Origin: an uncultured Alphaproteobacteria bacterium
GTDB taxonomy: Bacteria; Pseudomonadota; Alphaproteobacteria; RF32; CAG-239
Reading direction: 5' to 3'
NCBI GenBank assembly: GCA_944391715.1
Contig: CALXUP010000003.1
Coordinates: 43,927-107,926, forward strand
Length of the DNA: 64,000 bases
The notes beneath the pieces were generated by a model. That model saw only the letters and a program-made list of their open reading frames with translations. It did not search any database and was not told the DNA's origin. Of the stretch, positions 55,454 to 64,000 are shown in pieces (position 1 is the first letter of the stretch; the number at the start of each line of letters is the position of its first letter). The position numbers were made by a program, and so were the translations under genes.

Positions 55454-56805
55454 TATCTTCTCTTTCCTTTACCGGCCAAAGAAGCTTTTTTAATCAGTGA
55501 TTCGTACTGATAAGCAATCAAATGGGACTGCAGCTGCCCGACAAAATCCATCGTTACCTGAACAACGATAAGCAGCGTTGTTCCGCCTAAAACAAACGGC
55601 ACGGAAAGTTTACTGATTAAAATCTCCGGCAAAATACACAAAGCAACCAGATAAACAGCTCCCAAAACCGTTAAGCGGGTAACAACATAGTCAAGATATT
55701 CCGCCGTATTTTTGCCCGGACGGATACCGGCAATAAAGCCGCCGTGTTTTTTCAAGTTATCCGCAGTTTCTTCCGGATTAAAAACAATCGCCGTATAGAA
55801 AAAGGCAAAGAACAAGATCAAACCGGCATACAAGGCCAGATACAAAGGCTGTCCGTGTCCCAGCAGTTGGCTCAGCGTCTGAACCCATGACGGTCCGCTT
55901 TCAGCACTGAAATTAGCAATTGTAATCGGCAACAACAACAAAGAGCTGGCAAAAATCGGAGGAATAACCCCTGTCGGATTAATCTTCAGCGGCAAATGAG
56001 AACTTTCAGCCGTACTTCCGCCCAACATAGCCTGACGTTTCGGATATTGAATAATGATTTTTCTCTGAGCTCTTTCAACCAAAACAATCGTATAAATCAA
56101 AACAACGACCATAACCATCAACAGCGCGATAACACCCAGCGACATAGAGCCGACGCGTCCCAACTCAAACGTTTTGGCCAAAGCGGACGGGATATTGGCA
56201 ATAATACCGACCGTAATAATCAAAGAAGAGCCGTTTCCAACGCCGCGGGCCGTAATTTGCTCACCCAGCCAAACGATAAACATTGTTCCGCCGACCAAAG
56301 AAACAACCGTCGTAAATTTAAACGTGAACCCCGGATCAACAACCGCAGAAACTCCGGCACTGCCGGTCATACCTTCCAAACCGACGGCAATACCGTAACC
56401 TTGGATAATCGTAATTAAAACCGTCAGGATACGGGTATATTGTGTAATCTTGCGATGCCCGGCCTCGCCTTCTTTCTTCAATGCGCCCAGAGACGGAATA
56501 ACCGACTGCCCGAGCTGAACAATAATCGAAGCCGAGATATAAGGCATAATATTCAAAGCAAAAATGGTCATACGCTCCAGAGCGCCGCCGGCAAACATAT
56601 TGAACATTCCCAAAATACCGCCGGAATTTCTGGCAAAAATGTCAGACAGAATATGCGGATCAATTCCCGGCAGCGGAATAAACGTCCCCAAACGAAAAAC
56701 GATTAAGGCCAAAATCGTAAACCACAATCTTTTCTTTAGTTCTTCAGCTTTGCTAAAAGCAGACATATCAAGATTCGCTGCCATTTTTTCTGCAAGTGAA
56801 ACCAT
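55453..56805 (-). CDS. secY: Sec translocase channel subunit SecY
   Basis: 450 residues, ten membrane spans, with the family start ELKKRLWFTILALIVFRLGTFIPLPGID, the plug region and the C-terminal GTTLLIVVQVTMDFVGQLQSHLI. It forms the protein-conducting pore with SecE and SecG. Here secY does not directly follow rplO: a 612-base gap with a small gene, terminators and its own promoters intervenes. Confidence 0.97.
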   Translation of the reverse strand: MVSLAEKMAANLDMSAFSKAEELKKRLWFTILALIVFRLGTFIPLPGIDPHILSDIFARNSGGILGMFNMFAGGALERMTIFALNIMPYISASIIVQLGQSVIPSLGALKKEGEAGHRKITQYTRILTVLITIIQGYGIAVGLEGMTGSAGVSAVVDPGFTFKFTTVVSLVGGTMFIVWLGEQITARGVGNGSSLIITVGIIANIPSALAKTFELGRVGSMSLGVIALLMVMVVVLIYTIVLVERAQRKIIIQYPKRQAMLGGSTAESSHLPLKINPTGVIPPIFASSLLLLPITIANFSAESGPSWVQTLSQLLGHGQPLYLALYAGLILFFAFFYTAIVFNPEETADNLKKHGGFIAGIRPGKNTAEYLDYVVTRLTVLGAVYLVALCILPEILISKLSVPFVLGGTTLLIVVQVTMDFVGQLQSHLIAYQYESLIKKASLAGKGKRR

Positions 56806-56871
56806 CTTTACTTCCTTATTTAATTTTTAAACAACCAAGCAAGGGAAAAAAATCCCTTTTAAACTAAGCTA

Positions 56872-56899
56872 GTTATACACGAAAAAATTTTTAATTCAA
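56872..56899 (-). promoter_or_regulatory. secY promoter P2 (proximal)
   Basis: On the minus strand TTGAAT and TATAAC are 16 bases apart, 66 bases ahead of secY. A 6-bp stem AAGGGA/TCCCTT (56842-56860) lies in the leader between it and the start. Confidence 0.55.
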
Positions 56900-56922
56900 C
56901 AAAATTATCCAGTTACACCACG

Positions 56923-56950
56923 ATTATAAAATAATTCTTTAGATTTTCAA
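56923..56950 (-). promoter_or_regulatory. secY promoter P1 (distal)
   Basis: TTGAAA and a perfect TATAAT are 16 bases apart on the minus strand, 117 bases ahead of secY. This is the best consensus promoter in the ribosomal region. Confidence 0.65.
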
Positions 56951-57013
56951 GAAAAACCCTTAAATAAGTTTTTATAAACAATCACCCGGCCTCCCCCTTT
57001 AAAACAAAAAAAA

Positions 57014-57031
57014 CGGTTTCAATCGAAACCG
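57014..57031 (-). terminator. Terminator after the small membrane protein gene
   Basis: CGGTTTC / GAAACCG with a 4-base loop, followed by eight T on the minus strand. Confidence 0.85.
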
Positions 57032-57049
57032 CTCTTTTCTTTTGCCATT

Positions 57050-57241
57050 TTAATAAAAATTTCTCTGACGAAGTTTTCTCCACCCGATACCGATCAAAGC
57101 TCCCCAGCATGAAATACCGGCCACAATCAACGCCCACTGGGAAATCATCATATTTCCGTTAAATCCGGCGGTCCAAAATAAGACAACGCCAACCATTGCA
57201 ATAATCAAAGCAACAGCAATAAAAATTTCTATCTTTTTCAT
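57050..57241 (-). CDS. Small two-span membrane protein
   Basis: 63 residues: two hydrophobic helices (about 5-25 and 35-53) joined by a short GFNGNMMIS loop, with a basic end WRKLRQRNFY that should face the cytoplasm. Its own promoter-like sequence and terminator bracket it, so it is a one-gene unit placed inside the ribosomal cluster. No family recognised. A role near the translocase is possible only from position. Confidence 0.6.
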   Translation of the reverse strand: MKKIEIFIAVALIIAMVGVVLFWTAGFNGNMMISQWALIVAGISCWGALIGIGWRKLRQRNFY

Positions 57242-57311
57242 ATTCTTTTAATTTATGAGGCAAAACCTCGTTAATAAAATAAATATCTTAATAATCTCAA
57301 AACTCATCAAT

Positions 57312-57340
57312 AACATATCACATTTTTACGCCTATGGCAA
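57312..57340 (-). promoter_or_regulatory. Promoter of the small membrane protein gene
   Basis: TTGCCA and TATGTT are exactly 17 bases apart on the minus strand, 70 bases ahead of the start codon. Confidence 0.5.
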
Positions 57341-57368
57341 TATTTTTTTGACAAAAATTTTAAACAAA

Positions 57369-57396
57369 AAAAGGCAGAACAATTGTTCTGCCTTTT
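57369..57396 (-). terminator. Terminator ending the spc part after rplO
   Basis: AAAAGGCAGAAC / GTTCTGCCTTTT, a perfect 12-bp stem with AATT loop, then T-rich sequence on the minus strand, 20 bases past the rplO stop. Confidence 0.85.
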
Positions 57397-57416
57397 AATC
57401 AATTGGTCTTCAGCAA

Positions 57417-57875
57417 TTAAGCTTCGATAAAGTTAACTTTACCGCCGGCTTTTTCAACCGCAGCCACGGCAGCCTTAGAAGCCGAATTAACGCTGATAAC
57501 AGCTTTCGCCGTAATAGCACCGCGTGCCAACAAACGAACACCGTCAAGTTCTTTGGAAATAATTCCGGCATTCATCAATGCAGCAACATCAATAGCTTCA
57601 GCATTCAGTTTACCTGCATCAATAGCCTTTTGAATCGTATCCAGATTAACAACGGCAAATTCCTTGGCAAACGGGTTTTTGAAACCGCGCTTCGGAAGTC
57701 TGCGGTAAATCGGCATCTGTCCGCCTTCAAAACCGTTAACGGCAACACCGGAACGGGACTTCTGACCTTTTTGGCCTCGGCCGGCAGTTTTGCCGGAACC
57801 GCTTCCGATACCGCGGGCAACGCGTTTACGGGCTTTTCTGGCGCCTTCGTTATCTTTAATTTCGTTTAATTTCAT
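57417..57875 (-). CDS. rplO: 50S ribosomal protein L15
   Basis: 152 residues with the Gly/Lys-rich N-terminal loop ([25 protein letters not shown]) that threads into 23S rRNA and a compact C-terminal domain. It is the last gene of the S10-spc unit here, since a strong terminator follows. The 69 bases back to rpmD are a modest gap. Confidence 0.97.
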   Translation of the reverse strand: MKLNEIKDNEGARKARKRVARGIGSGSGKTAGRGQKGQKSRSGVAVNGFEGGQMPIYRRLPKRGFKNPFAKEFAVVNLDTIQKAIDAGKLNAEAIDVAALMNAGIISKELDGVRLLARGAITAKAVISVNSASKAAVAAVEKAGGKVNFIEA

Positions 57876-57944
57876 ATCTGTTCACCTTAAATAATCAAAG
57901 TAATGGGAGCCGGCAGTATTCAGAAAATCCCGCCGGCAAACTGA

Positions 57945-58130
57945 TTACTCTTCAACTTTTACCAAGTGAGAAACTTTCTTAATCATTCCGCGTACCGAAG
58001 GAGTATCCTCCAAAACCGATACTTTGTGCATTTTGTTCAGGCCCAGACCTTTAAGGGTGGCTTCCTGATCAGCCGGACGATTAACCGCGCTTCTGATTTG
58101 AGTAACTTTAATAGTTTTCTTTGTGGACAT
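57945..58130 (-). CDS. rpmD: 50S ribosomal protein L30
   Basis: 61 residues, [27 protein letters not shown], the usual short L30 present in proteobacteria but missing in many other lineages. It follows rpsE after 3 bases. Confidence 0.95.
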   Translation of the reverse strand: MSTKKTIKVTQIRSAVNRPADQEATLKGLGLNKMHKVSVLEDTPSVRGMIKKVSHLVKVEE

Positions 58131-58133
58131 CGA

Positions 58134-58697
58134 TTAAGCCTCCTCAACAGAAAGTTTTGCATTTGAAGAGTTTTCACGACGGCTGACAATATCCCCGACT
58201 TTTTTGCCGCGTTTGGCAGCAACCATTCTCGGAGAATTGATAGATTGCAAAGCGTCAAAAGTTGCTTTAATCATATTATACGGATTGTTAGATCCCAAAG
58301 ATTTAGCAACGACGTCTTGCACGCCCAAAACTTCAAAAATAGCACGCATCGGGCCGCCGGCAATAACACCGGTACCGGCAGGAGCCGTTCTCAGAATGAC
58401 CTTTCCTGCCCCAAAACGTCCGTGAACGTCATGGTGAAGAGTTCTGCCCTCACGCAACGGAATGCGAACCATATTTTTCTTAGCTTCATTGGTAGCCTTG
58501 ACAATAGCATCGGGAACTTCGGTTGCTTTGCCCGAACCATAACCGACGCGGCCTTTTTGGTCGCCGACGACAACGACGGCGGCAAAGGACATATTGCGTC
58601 CGCCTTTAACGGTTTTGGCTACACGGTTAATATGAACCAGTTTTTCAACCAATTCATCTTTCTTTTCTGCCTTACGACGATCTACAGCTTGTGCCAT
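58134..58697 (-). CDS. rpsE: 30S ribosomal protein S5
   Basis: 187 residues. The N-terminal double-stranded RNA-binding fold ([19 protein letters not shown]) and C-terminal domain ([20 protein letters not shown]) are complete. S5 acts in decoding fidelity and streptomycin/spectinomycin response. Slightly long C-terminal tail ([16 protein letters not shown]). Confidence 0.97.
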   Translation of the reverse strand: MAQAVDRRKAEKKDELVEKLVHINRVAKTVKGGRNMSFAAVVVVGDQKGRVGYGSGKATEVPDAIVKATNEAKKNMVRIPLREGRTLHHDVHGRFGAGKVILRTAPAGTGVIAGGPMRAIFEVLGVQDVVAKSLGSNNPYNMIKATFDALQSINSPRMVAAKRGKKVGDIVSRRENSSNAKLSVEEA

Positions 58698-58708
58698 AAC
58701 ATAATCTC

Positions 58709-59074
58709 CTAGAATTTCAGACCAGCTTCACGAGCTGCGTCAGCTAAAGCTTTAACACGACCATGGTAGATGTAACCGCCTCTGTCAAAGACAACTTCAC
58801 TTACACCGGATTTCAATGCTCTTTCGGCAACAACTTTGCCGATAATGCTTGCGGCTTCGATTGTCGAAGACTTTTTAATCTGGTCTCTGATCTCTTTGTC
58901 CAAGGTAGAAGCAGAAGCTACGGTAGCACCTTTAGCATCGTCAATAACCTGCACGTAAATATGCTTTCCGCTGCGAAATACAGACAATCTCATCTTTCCA
59001 TTCGCAGCTTTTTTCAAAGCTGTTCTTACGCGGCTTTTTCTTTTTTCAAATAACTCTTTTGGCGTATTCATCAA
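58709..59074 (-). CDS. rplR: 50S ribosomal protein L18
   Basis: 121 residues, binds 5S rRNA. Core [30 protein letters not shown] and the C-terminal [24 protein letters not shown] are typical. The second Met (59071) may be the real start. Confidence 0.96.
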   Translation of the reverse strand: MMNTPKELFEKRKSRVRTALKKAANGKMRLSVFRSGKHIYVQVIDDAKGATVASASTLDKEIRDQIKKSSTIEAASIIGKVVAERALKSGVSEVVFDRGGYIYHGRVKALADAAREAGLKF

Positions 59075-59082
59075 ATTAATCC

Positions 59083-59622
59083 TTATTTCTTCTTGCCTTC
59101 TTTACGACGGACATATTCGCCTTCGTATCTGATACCCTTGCCTTTATAAGGCTCCGGTTTTCTGAACTCGCGAATTTCAGCCGCAGTCTGGCCGACTAAT
59201 TGCTTATCCGCACCTGAGATACAAATCTGAGTAGGGCTTGCGCAGGAAACTTTCAAACCTTCGGGAACTTCAAAGATAACATCATGAGAATATCCCAAAG
59301 AAAGAACCAGTTTGCGGGAACCTTCAACCCGGGCTTTATAACCAACGCCCAACAGTTCCATATTTTTAGAGAAACCTTCGTTAACGCCTTTAACCATGGT
59401 GTTAATTCTGGCTCTCGTCGTACCCCACAAAGTTCTAGCCTGTTTCGTATCTGACAACGGAGAAACAGTGACAGTATTGTTTTCAACTTTTGCGGTGACA
59501 TGGCTATCGTCAAAAGCATAGCTCAATTCACCCAATTTACCTTTAGCGGTAACAACGTTATTGTTAACAACAACGGTAACGCCGTTCGGGATAATAACCG
59601 GATATTTTCCAACTCTAGACAT
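59083..59622 (-). CDS. rplF: 50S ribosomal protein L6
   Basis: 179 residues, two duplicated alpha/beta domains ending with the conserved [22 protein letters not shown]. It sits near the factor-binding site of the 50S subunit. It follows rpsH after 12 bases. Confidence 0.97.
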   Translation of the reverse strand: MSRVGKYPVIIPNGVTVVVNNNVVTAKGKLGELSYAFDDSHVTAKVENNTVTVSPLSDTKQARTLWGTTRARINTMVKGVNEGFSKNMELLGVGYKARVEGSRKLVLSLGYSHDVIFEVPEGLKVSCASPTQICISGADKQLVGQTAAEIREFRKPEPYKGKGIRYEGEYVRRKEGKKK

Positions 59623-59634
59623 CCATTTTCTCCC

Positions 59635-60033
59635 TTAAAATACCTGACACAGAATTTCGCCGCCGACATTGGCTTTGCGGGCTTCATGGTCGCTCATAAC
59701 ACCTTGCGGCGTAGAGATGATGGAAATCCCCAAACCATTGTATACTCTCGGCAGATCTTTAACGCTGGAGTATACGCGTCTGCCCGGAGTGGACACGCGG
59801 TAAATTTCTGTAATTACACCAGTACCTTCATGGTACTTCAGTTGAATATGAAGCTCATCAACACCGGCACGAACATTAACTCTCTCATAACCGGAGATGT
59901 AGCCTTCTCTTTTCAAAACTTCCAAAACATTTTCACGCAGGCGGGAAGCAGGTGATACAACATCACTTTTCTTTGCCCTTTGTGCGTTTCTGATGCGTGT
60001 GAGCATATCGCCCAAAGTATCTGACATAGACAT
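59635..60033 (-). CDS. rpsH: 30S ribosomal protein S8
   Basis: 132 residues with [17 protein letters not shown] [14 protein letters not shown] at the start and the C-terminal [25 protein letters not shown]8 organises the central 16S domain and in E. coli represses its own operon. Confidence 0.97.
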   Translation of the reverse strand: MSMSDTLGDMLTRIRNAQRAKKSDVVSPASRLRENVLEVLKREGYISGYERVNVRAGVDELHIQLKYHEGTGVITEIYRVSTPGRRVYSSVKDLPRVYNGLGISIISTPQGVMSDHEARKANVGGEILCQVF

Positions 60034-60045
60034 TATCTCACTCTC

Positions 60046-60351
60046 CTACCAACTAGATTTTACCAATCCAGGAATTTCGCCGAAACCGGCCATATCTCTG
60101 AGCTCGGAACGGCCCAGACCGAACTTCCTGTAATAACCGCGGGAACGCCCCGTAAGTTTGCAACGGTTTCTAAAACGAATACGTGCAGAGTTACGCGGCA
60201 ATTCTGCCAATTTAAGAGTCGCTTGGAATCTTTCTTCAGGAGAAATTGTCTTATCCATAACGATATCTTTAAGCTTTTTGCGACGGTTAGCAAATTTTTC
60301 CGCCATCTTAGCTCTTTTCAGATTCTTAAAAACTGAACTTGTTTTTGCCAT
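60046..60351 (-). CDS. rpsN: 30S ribosomal protein S14 (zinc-free form)
   Basis: 101 residues, the long type without the CxxC zinc ribbon, as usual for proteobacteria. The C-terminal RCKLTGRSRGYYRKFGLGRSELRDMA signature is intact. Confidence 0.97.
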   Translation of the reverse strand: MAKTSSVFKNLKRAKMAEKFANRRKKLKDIVMDKTISPEERFQATLKLAELPRNSARIRFRNRCKLTGRSRGYYRKFGLGRSELRDMAGFGEIPGLVKSSW

Positions 60352-60365
60352 AGTAAAATCTCCGT

Positions 60366-60905
60366 CTATTTCTTGCAGGGCAAGTTAAAACCGGTAAGAA
60401 GAGCTCTAGCTTCTTCATCAGTCTTTGCTGTTGTACAAATGACCACATCCAAACCGCGAACATTCTCTACTTTATCGTAGTTAATTTCCGGGAAAATGAT
60501 CTGTTCTTTAATACCGAAAGCAAAGTTACCTTTACCATCGAAGTTTTTACCGGAGATACCATGAAAGTCTCTCACGCGCGGCAAAGCCATATTAATCAAT
60601 CTCTCGAGGAACTCATACATTCTGTCGGAACGCAGCGTTACCTTACAACCAATCGGCATACCTTCTCTCAGCTTAAAAGTCGCAATAGATTTGCGGGCTT
60701 TGGTAATAACCGGTTTCTGACCGGCGATCAATGCCAGCTCCTCGGCGGCATTGTTCAGTTTCTTCTTGTCTGCTACGGCATCGCCGACGCCCATATTCAA
60801 GACAATTTTGGTCAGTTTAGGTATCTCATGTTTGTTCTGGTAACCGAACTTCTCAACAAGAGATTTTTTTATGACCTCATTATATAACTTTTCAAAATTT
60901 GTCAT
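60366..60905 (-). CDS. rplE: 50S ribosomal protein L5
   Basis: 179 residues that bind 5S rRNA and contact P-site tRNA. Core [16 protein letters not shown] and RAFRDFHG-like [22 protein letters not shown] are typical. It follows rplX after 11 bases. Confidence 0.97.
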   Translation of the reverse strand: MTNFEKLYNEVIKKSLVEKFGYQNKHEIPKLTKIVLNMGVGDAVADKKKLNNAAEELALIAGQKPVITKARKSIATFKLREGMPIGCKVTLRSDRMYEFLERLINMALPRVRDFHGISGKNFDGKGNFAFGIKEQIIFPEINYDKVENVRGLDVVICTTAKTDEEARALLTGFNLPCKK

Positions 60906-60916
60906 AAATTTTTCTC

Positions 60917-61234
60917 CTATTTATCGATTACTTCACCGGATTTACGGGCAATGCGAACTTTCTTTCCGTTAACTTCCTTATAGCCGACTTTAGTAGCTTT
61001 TCCGGACTTCGGATCAACCAGAGCCACGTTGGAAACGTTAATCGGAGCTTCTTTGGTAACAATGCCGCCAGGAGTAGTTTGGCTGGGTTTGGTGTGTCTT
61101 TTAACCAGATTGACACCTTGAACAACCACTTTACCCTCTTTGGGCATGGCTTTTACAACTTCGCCGTTCTTACCTTTGTCATCACCTGACAAAATAACAA
61201 CTTGGTCGCCTTTTTTAATTTTCATTTTAGGCAT
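60917..61234 (-). CDS. rplX: 50S ribosomal protein L24
   Basis: 105 residues with the KOW motif [21 protein letters not shown]24 starts assembly of the 50S subunit. The start overlaps the rplN stop by one base (TAATG), so the pair is coupled. Confidence 0.96.
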   Translation of the reverse strand: MPKMKIKKGDQVVILSGDDKGKNGEVVKAMPKEGKVVVQGVNLVKRHTKPSQTTPGGIVTKEAPINVSNVALVDPKSGKATKVGYKEVNGKKVRIARKSGEVIDK

Positions 61235-61602
61235 TATAATACCTCCGGTGCTAATGAAATAATTTTCATAAATTTCTTTGCACGCAATTCTCTGGTAACC
61301 GGGCCAAAGATACGGGTACCGATCGGTTCGCCGTCTTTGTTGATGAGAACTGCAGCATTCTTGTCAAAACGGATGACAGATCCGTCTTTACGTCTGATGT
61401 CGCTGGCCGTACGAACAATAACAGCCTTTTGAACATCGCCTTTTTTTACACGACCCTTTGGAATAGCGTCTTTAACCGACACTACAATCACATCGCCGAC
61501 CGTCGCATGCATTCTCTTGGACCCGCCAAGAACTTTAATGCACTGCACCTGACGTGCGCCGGAATTGTCAGCAACATCAAGGGTGGTTTGCATTTGTATC
61601 AT
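61234..61602 (-). CDS. rplN: 50S ribosomal protein L14
   Basis: 122 residues, the canonical [27 protein letters not shown] start and conserved barrel. It forms an inter-subunit bridge. Confidence 0.97.
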   Translation of the reverse strand: MIQMQTTLDVADNSGARQVQCIKVLGGSKRMHATVGDVIVVSVKDAIPKGRVKKGDVQKAVIVRTASDIRRKDGSVIRFDKNAAVLINKDGEPIGTRIFGPVTRELRAKKFMKIISLAPEVL

Positions 61603-61620
61603 TTCTAAATTCCTTTTCTC

Positions 61621-61857
61621 TTAGGCGTTATCAACCAAAACAGTCCAAGATTTAGTCTTAGAAATCGGTCTGGACTCAATAATCCGGACGGTATCACCGA
61701 CTTTGAACTGATTATTCTCGTCATGAGCCGCATATTTTTTGCTTCTCTTAACGAACTTCTTATAAACAGGATGCATAACCTGACGCTCTACGCTGACCAC
61801 GACGGTTTTATCCTGTTTATCACTGACAACAACACCTTGAAGAATTCTTTTAGGCAT
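61621..61857 (-). CDS. rpsQ: 30S ribosomal protein S17
   Basis: 78 residues, a short OB-fold protein: [35 protein letters not shown]. Binds 16S rRNA helices 7 and 11 regions early in assembly. Confidence 0.96.
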   Translation of the reverse strand: MPKRILQGVVVSDKQDKTVVVSVERQVMHPVYKKFVKRSKKYAAHDENNQFKVGDTVRIIESRPISKTKSWTVLVDNA

Positions 61858-61868
61858 ATCTTTTTCTC

Positions 61869-62069
61869 CTAACTATTCTTCTTGCGCTCAGCGAGGAGCG
61901 TGTTGATTTTTGCTATTTCACGACGGACATTCTTTATTACCGCAGTATTTTGTAATTGTCCAGTAGATTGTTGAACTCTTAAGTTAAATTGCTCTTTTTT
62001 TGCTTCCAGCAATTTATTTTCAAGTTCATTATCGCTCATAGCACGAAGATCTTTTATTTTGGTAACCAT
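61869..62069 (-). CDS. rpmC: 50S ribosomal protein L29
   Basis: 66 residues, a two-helix hairpin ([27 protein letters not shown]). It sits at the peptide exit tunnel. 3 bases separate it from rplP. Confidence 0.95.
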   Translation of the reverse strand: MVTKIKDLRAMSDNELENKLLEAKKEQFNLRVQQSTGQLQNTAVIKNVRREIAKINTLLAERKKNS

Positions 62070-62072
62070 TAA

Positions 62073-62498
62073 CTATTCTCCTTGCTCTGAAGCTAATTTC
62101 TTAACGAATTTGGTTTTAATCGGCAGTTTGGCGGCAGCCAGAGCAAAACCTTCGCGGGCTGTTGCTTCGTCAATGCCTTCTGCTTCAAACAAAATCCGTC
62201 CCGGTTTAACGCGGGCAACCCAGAACTCGACAGAACCTTTACCTTTACCCATACGAACCTCGGCAGGTTTGTCTGACACGGGAACATCCGGGAAAATTCG
62301 GATCCATATTCTTCCGGCTCTTTTCATGGCGCGTGTCAAAGCTCTACGAGCAGCCTCGATCTGACGAGCAGTGATACGATCCGGAGTAAGAGCTTTCAAT
62401 CCGTATGAACCGAAACTCAATTCTGATCCGCCTTTGGCCAAGCCGTGAATACGGCCTTTATGCTGTTTGCGGAACTTAATACGTTTTGGACTTAACAT
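62073..62498 (-). CDS. rplP: 50S ribosomal protein L16
   Basis: 141 residues, [24 protein letters not shown] onward, conserved at the tRNA-binding face. It is unusually separated from rpsC by 143 bases of AT-rich sequence. Confidence 0.96.
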   Translation of the reverse strand: MLSPKRIKFRKQHKGRIHGLAKGGSELSFGSYGLKALTPDRITARQIEAARRALTRAMKRAGRIWIRIFPDVPVSDKPAEVRMGKGKGSVEFWVARVKPGRILFEAEGIDEATAREGFALAAAKLPIKTKFVKKLASEQGE

Positions 62499-62641
62499 TT
62501 ATTTTTTACCTTATTTTCTATATGTTATGCAGAGGTTCTGGAATATTAACAGAATAAACAAGCTAAGAAAATTTTATTTCAAAAACAAATTTTCAGCAGC
62601 GCATTTCTGTTTTTAAATATACCGCAAACCTCCTGTCATAA
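62499..62641 (-). promoter_or_regulatory. Spacer between rpsC and rplP with promoter-like sequence
   Basis: A 143-base gap where the family order normally leaves only a few bases. On the minus strand it holds TTGAAA and, 18 bases on, TTTATT, inside a near-palindromic GCTGAAAATTT...AAATTTTCTTAGC region (about 62551-62590). It could be an internal promoter or a regulatory leader, but no known element is recognised. Confidence 0.3.
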
Positions 62642-63310
62642 CTATTTTTGTTCAGCCAACTTCTTGTCTTGCGCCATCGGATCGTGAGCCATAATCTCGC
62701 CCTTGTAGATCCAAACCTTAACGCCGCATGCACCGTAAGTTGTGTGAGCCGTAGAGGTAGCATAATCAATGTCAGCGCGCAGTGTATGCAAAGGAACGCG
62801 GCCTTCGCGATAATATTCGGTTCTGGCAATTTCGGCACCGCCGAGACGGCCGGAACAGCTGACTTTAATACCTTCAGCACCCAAACGCAGAGCAGACTGC
62901 ATAACGCGTTTCATCGCACGGCGGAAAGCAACGCGGCGTTCCAGCTGCTGAGCAACGCTGTCTGCTACGAGTTGAGCATCAAGCTCCGGTTTTCTAACCT
63001 CCAGAATGTTCAATTGGACTTCGGCATCGGTCATTTTCTGAATCTGAGATCTCAGATTTTCAATATCCTGACCTTTTTTACCAATTACAACACCCGGTCT
63101 TGCAGAGTGAATTGTAACTCTGGCCTTTTTGGCAGGACGTTCAATAACAATCTTGCTGACTCCGGCCTGAGCCAATTTCTCTTTCAAGAATTCTTTAATT
63201 TTCAAATCTTCATGAAGGTAGTCGGCATATTTTTCATCGGCATACCAACGAGAGTCCCAAGTACGGTTAACTCCCAGACGAAGACCTGTAGGATTAACTT
63301 TTTGTCCCAT
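62642..63310 (-). CDS. rpsC: 30S ribosomal protein S3
   Basis: 222 residues. The start [13 protein letters not shown] at 63310 has GGGGAG 8 bases before it and matches the family; the frame is open 10 codons further. KH domain ([17 protein letters not shown]) and the C-terminal domain are complete, ending [17 protein letters not shown]3 lines the mRNA entry channel. Confidence 0.97.
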   Translation of the reverse strand: MGQKVNPTGLRLGVNRTWDSRWYADEKYADYLHEDLKIKEFLKEKLAQAGVSKIVIERPAKKARVTIHSARPGVVIGKKGQDIENLRSQIQKMTDAEVQLNILEVRKPELDAQLVADSVAQQLERRVAFRRAMKRVMQSALRLGAEGIKVSCSGRLGGAEIARTEYYREGRVPLHTLRADIDYATSTAHTTYGACGVKVWIYKGEIMAHDPMAQDKKLAEQK

Positions 63311-63314
63311 TAAC

Positions 63315-63689
63315 TTACTCCCCACGCTCGGAAACGACAATGGTCAGATTAGAGAAGGGTTTCAAAACTCTGGCTCCTCTGCCGCGACCTCTGGCGTGCA
63401 TACGTTTCATTACTAAACCTTTGCCAACATAAGCTTCTTTAACAACAAGCTTATCAATGTTTAACTGGTGATTGTTTTCAGCATTGGCGATTGCAGATTG
63501 CAAAACGGCCAAAGCAGTCTTCGCAATTCTCTTCTTGGAAAAGCTCAGCTCGGCAACAGCTTTAGAAACATTCAACCCGCGAATTGATTGGGCAACGAGG
63601 TTCAGTTTCTGGGCACTGGAACGAATAGAACTGCAATAAGCCATAGCTTCATTGGCGGCTATTCTTCTGGCATCTTTAGATTTTCCCAT
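63315..63689 (-). CDS. rplV: 50S ribosomal protein L22
   Basis: 124 residues with the [29 protein letters not shown] helix and the long beta-hairpin ([17 protein letters not shown]) that lines the exit tunnel and where macrolide resistance mutations map in other bacteria. Confidence 0.97.
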   Translation of the reverse strand: MGKSKDARRIAANEAMAYCSSIRSSAQKLNLVAQSIRGLNVSKAVAELSFSKKRIAKTALAVLQSAIANAENNHQLNIDKLVVKEAYVGKGLVMKRMHARGRGRGARVLKPFSNLTIVVSERGE

Positions 63690-63691
63690 AA

Positions 63692-63970
63692 TTAACCTCT
63701 CTTAGCTTTTTTATCTGCTGCGTGGCCGTAAAAAGTACGGGTCGGAGCAAATTCACCAAATTTATGACCAACCATATCTTCAGTAACCAAAACCGGAATA
63801 AATTTGTGGCCGTTGTAAACCCCGAAGGTCAGACCGACAAACTGCGGCAGCATCGTAGATCTGCGCGACCAGATTTTAATCACTTCATTACGAGTAGTTG
63901 CTCTAGCTTTTTCAGCTTTTTTGAGAAGATAGCCATCAACAAACGGCCCTTTCCATACGGAACGTGTCAT
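63692..63970 (-). CDS. rpsS: 30S ribosomal protein S19
   Basis: 92 residues, [18 protein letters not shown] and the [29 protein letters not shown] block. It is 2 bases ahead of rplV and just after rplB, the normal S10-operon order. GGGAGA precedes the ATG. Confidence 0.97.
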   Translation of the reverse strand: MTRSVWKGPFVDGYLLKKAEKARATTRNEVIKIWSRRSTMLPQFVGLTFGVYNGHKFIPVLVTEDMVGHKFGEFAPTRTFYGHAADKKAKRG

Positions 63971-63982
63971 TAGCGTTTCTCC

Positions 63983-64000
63983 CTATTTCTTTTTGTTTTC
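63983..64000 (-). CDS. rplB: 50S ribosomal protein L2, last six codons
   Basis: Only the C-terminal residues ENKKK and a TAG stop are inside the window. Position just before rpsS and the Lys-rich end match L2. Confidence 0.7.
   Translation of the reverse strand, partial: ENKKK

Overview
The window is a stretch of bacterial chromosome, almost certainly from an alphaproteobacterium. Four things point there: a GAAC-N7-GAAC SOS box in front of umuDC (the direct-repeat LexA site typical of alphaproteobacteria), a fliL-fliM-DUF6468-motE flagellar cluster, HflK/HflC followed by a Do-type protease, and a 'gtcatccccgggc...cccggggatccac' intergenic repeat of the kind scattered through alphaproteobacterial genomes. 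The mix of housekeeping genes with several large lineage-specific proteins suggests a poorly characterised, possibly host-associated lineage; genus cannot be resolved from this sequence alone. No phage, integrase, transposase, CRISPR array, tRNA or rRNA was recognised.

Layout. (1) 1-7420, minus strand: end of a lipoprotein gene, a small membrane protein, and a tight run of a degenerate Memo/AMMECR1 membrane protein, an M49-like metallopeptidase and L-serine dehydratase, plus a HAD hydrolase and serS; trpS lies divergently. (2) 8535-9547: a 1 kb gene-free mosaic of intergenic repeats and hairpins. (3) 9548-14033, minus: a secreted protein of unknown function, then a 944-residue PilV-like minor pilin with a fibre-like repeat region and its membrane-anchored partner. 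(4) 14309-22200, plus: fliL, fliM, DUF6468, motE-like, a large periplasmic repeat protein and uvrB as one closely packed unit. (5) 22285-30164: a DsbA-like thiol oxidoreductase, a DUF47/Pit phosphate module, the Mrp Fe-S carrier, and hflK-hflC-degP-holC. (6) 30192-38753: galU, a 1410-residue AsmA-family protein, and the nucleoside salvage operon cdd-punA-deoC-deoA. (7) 38796-45165, minus: two very large proteins of unknown function that share one architecture; these are the most novel content. (8) 45415-51742: an S66 carboxypeptidase, SOS-controlled umuDC whose UmuD lacks its catalytic Lys and cleavage site, a peroxiredoxin, a K+/H+ antiporter overlapping a K+ channel gene, and a Cys-rich secreted protein. 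(9) 52058-64000, minus: the S10/spc/alpha ribosomal cluster from the last codons of rplB to rplQ. It is split into two transcription units by terminators, a small membrane-protein gene and tandem promoters between rplO and secY.

How genes work together: Region 4 builds the flagellar switch and stator support. hflKC and degP form an envelope quality-control operon that ends in holC by stop-start overlap. cdd, punA, deoC and deoA convert (deoxy)nucleosides to bases and sugar phosphates. umuDC is translesion synthesis under LexA. Start sites were moved from the longest reading frame wherever a Shine-Dalgarno sequence or the family N-terminus favoured another codon; each case is noted.
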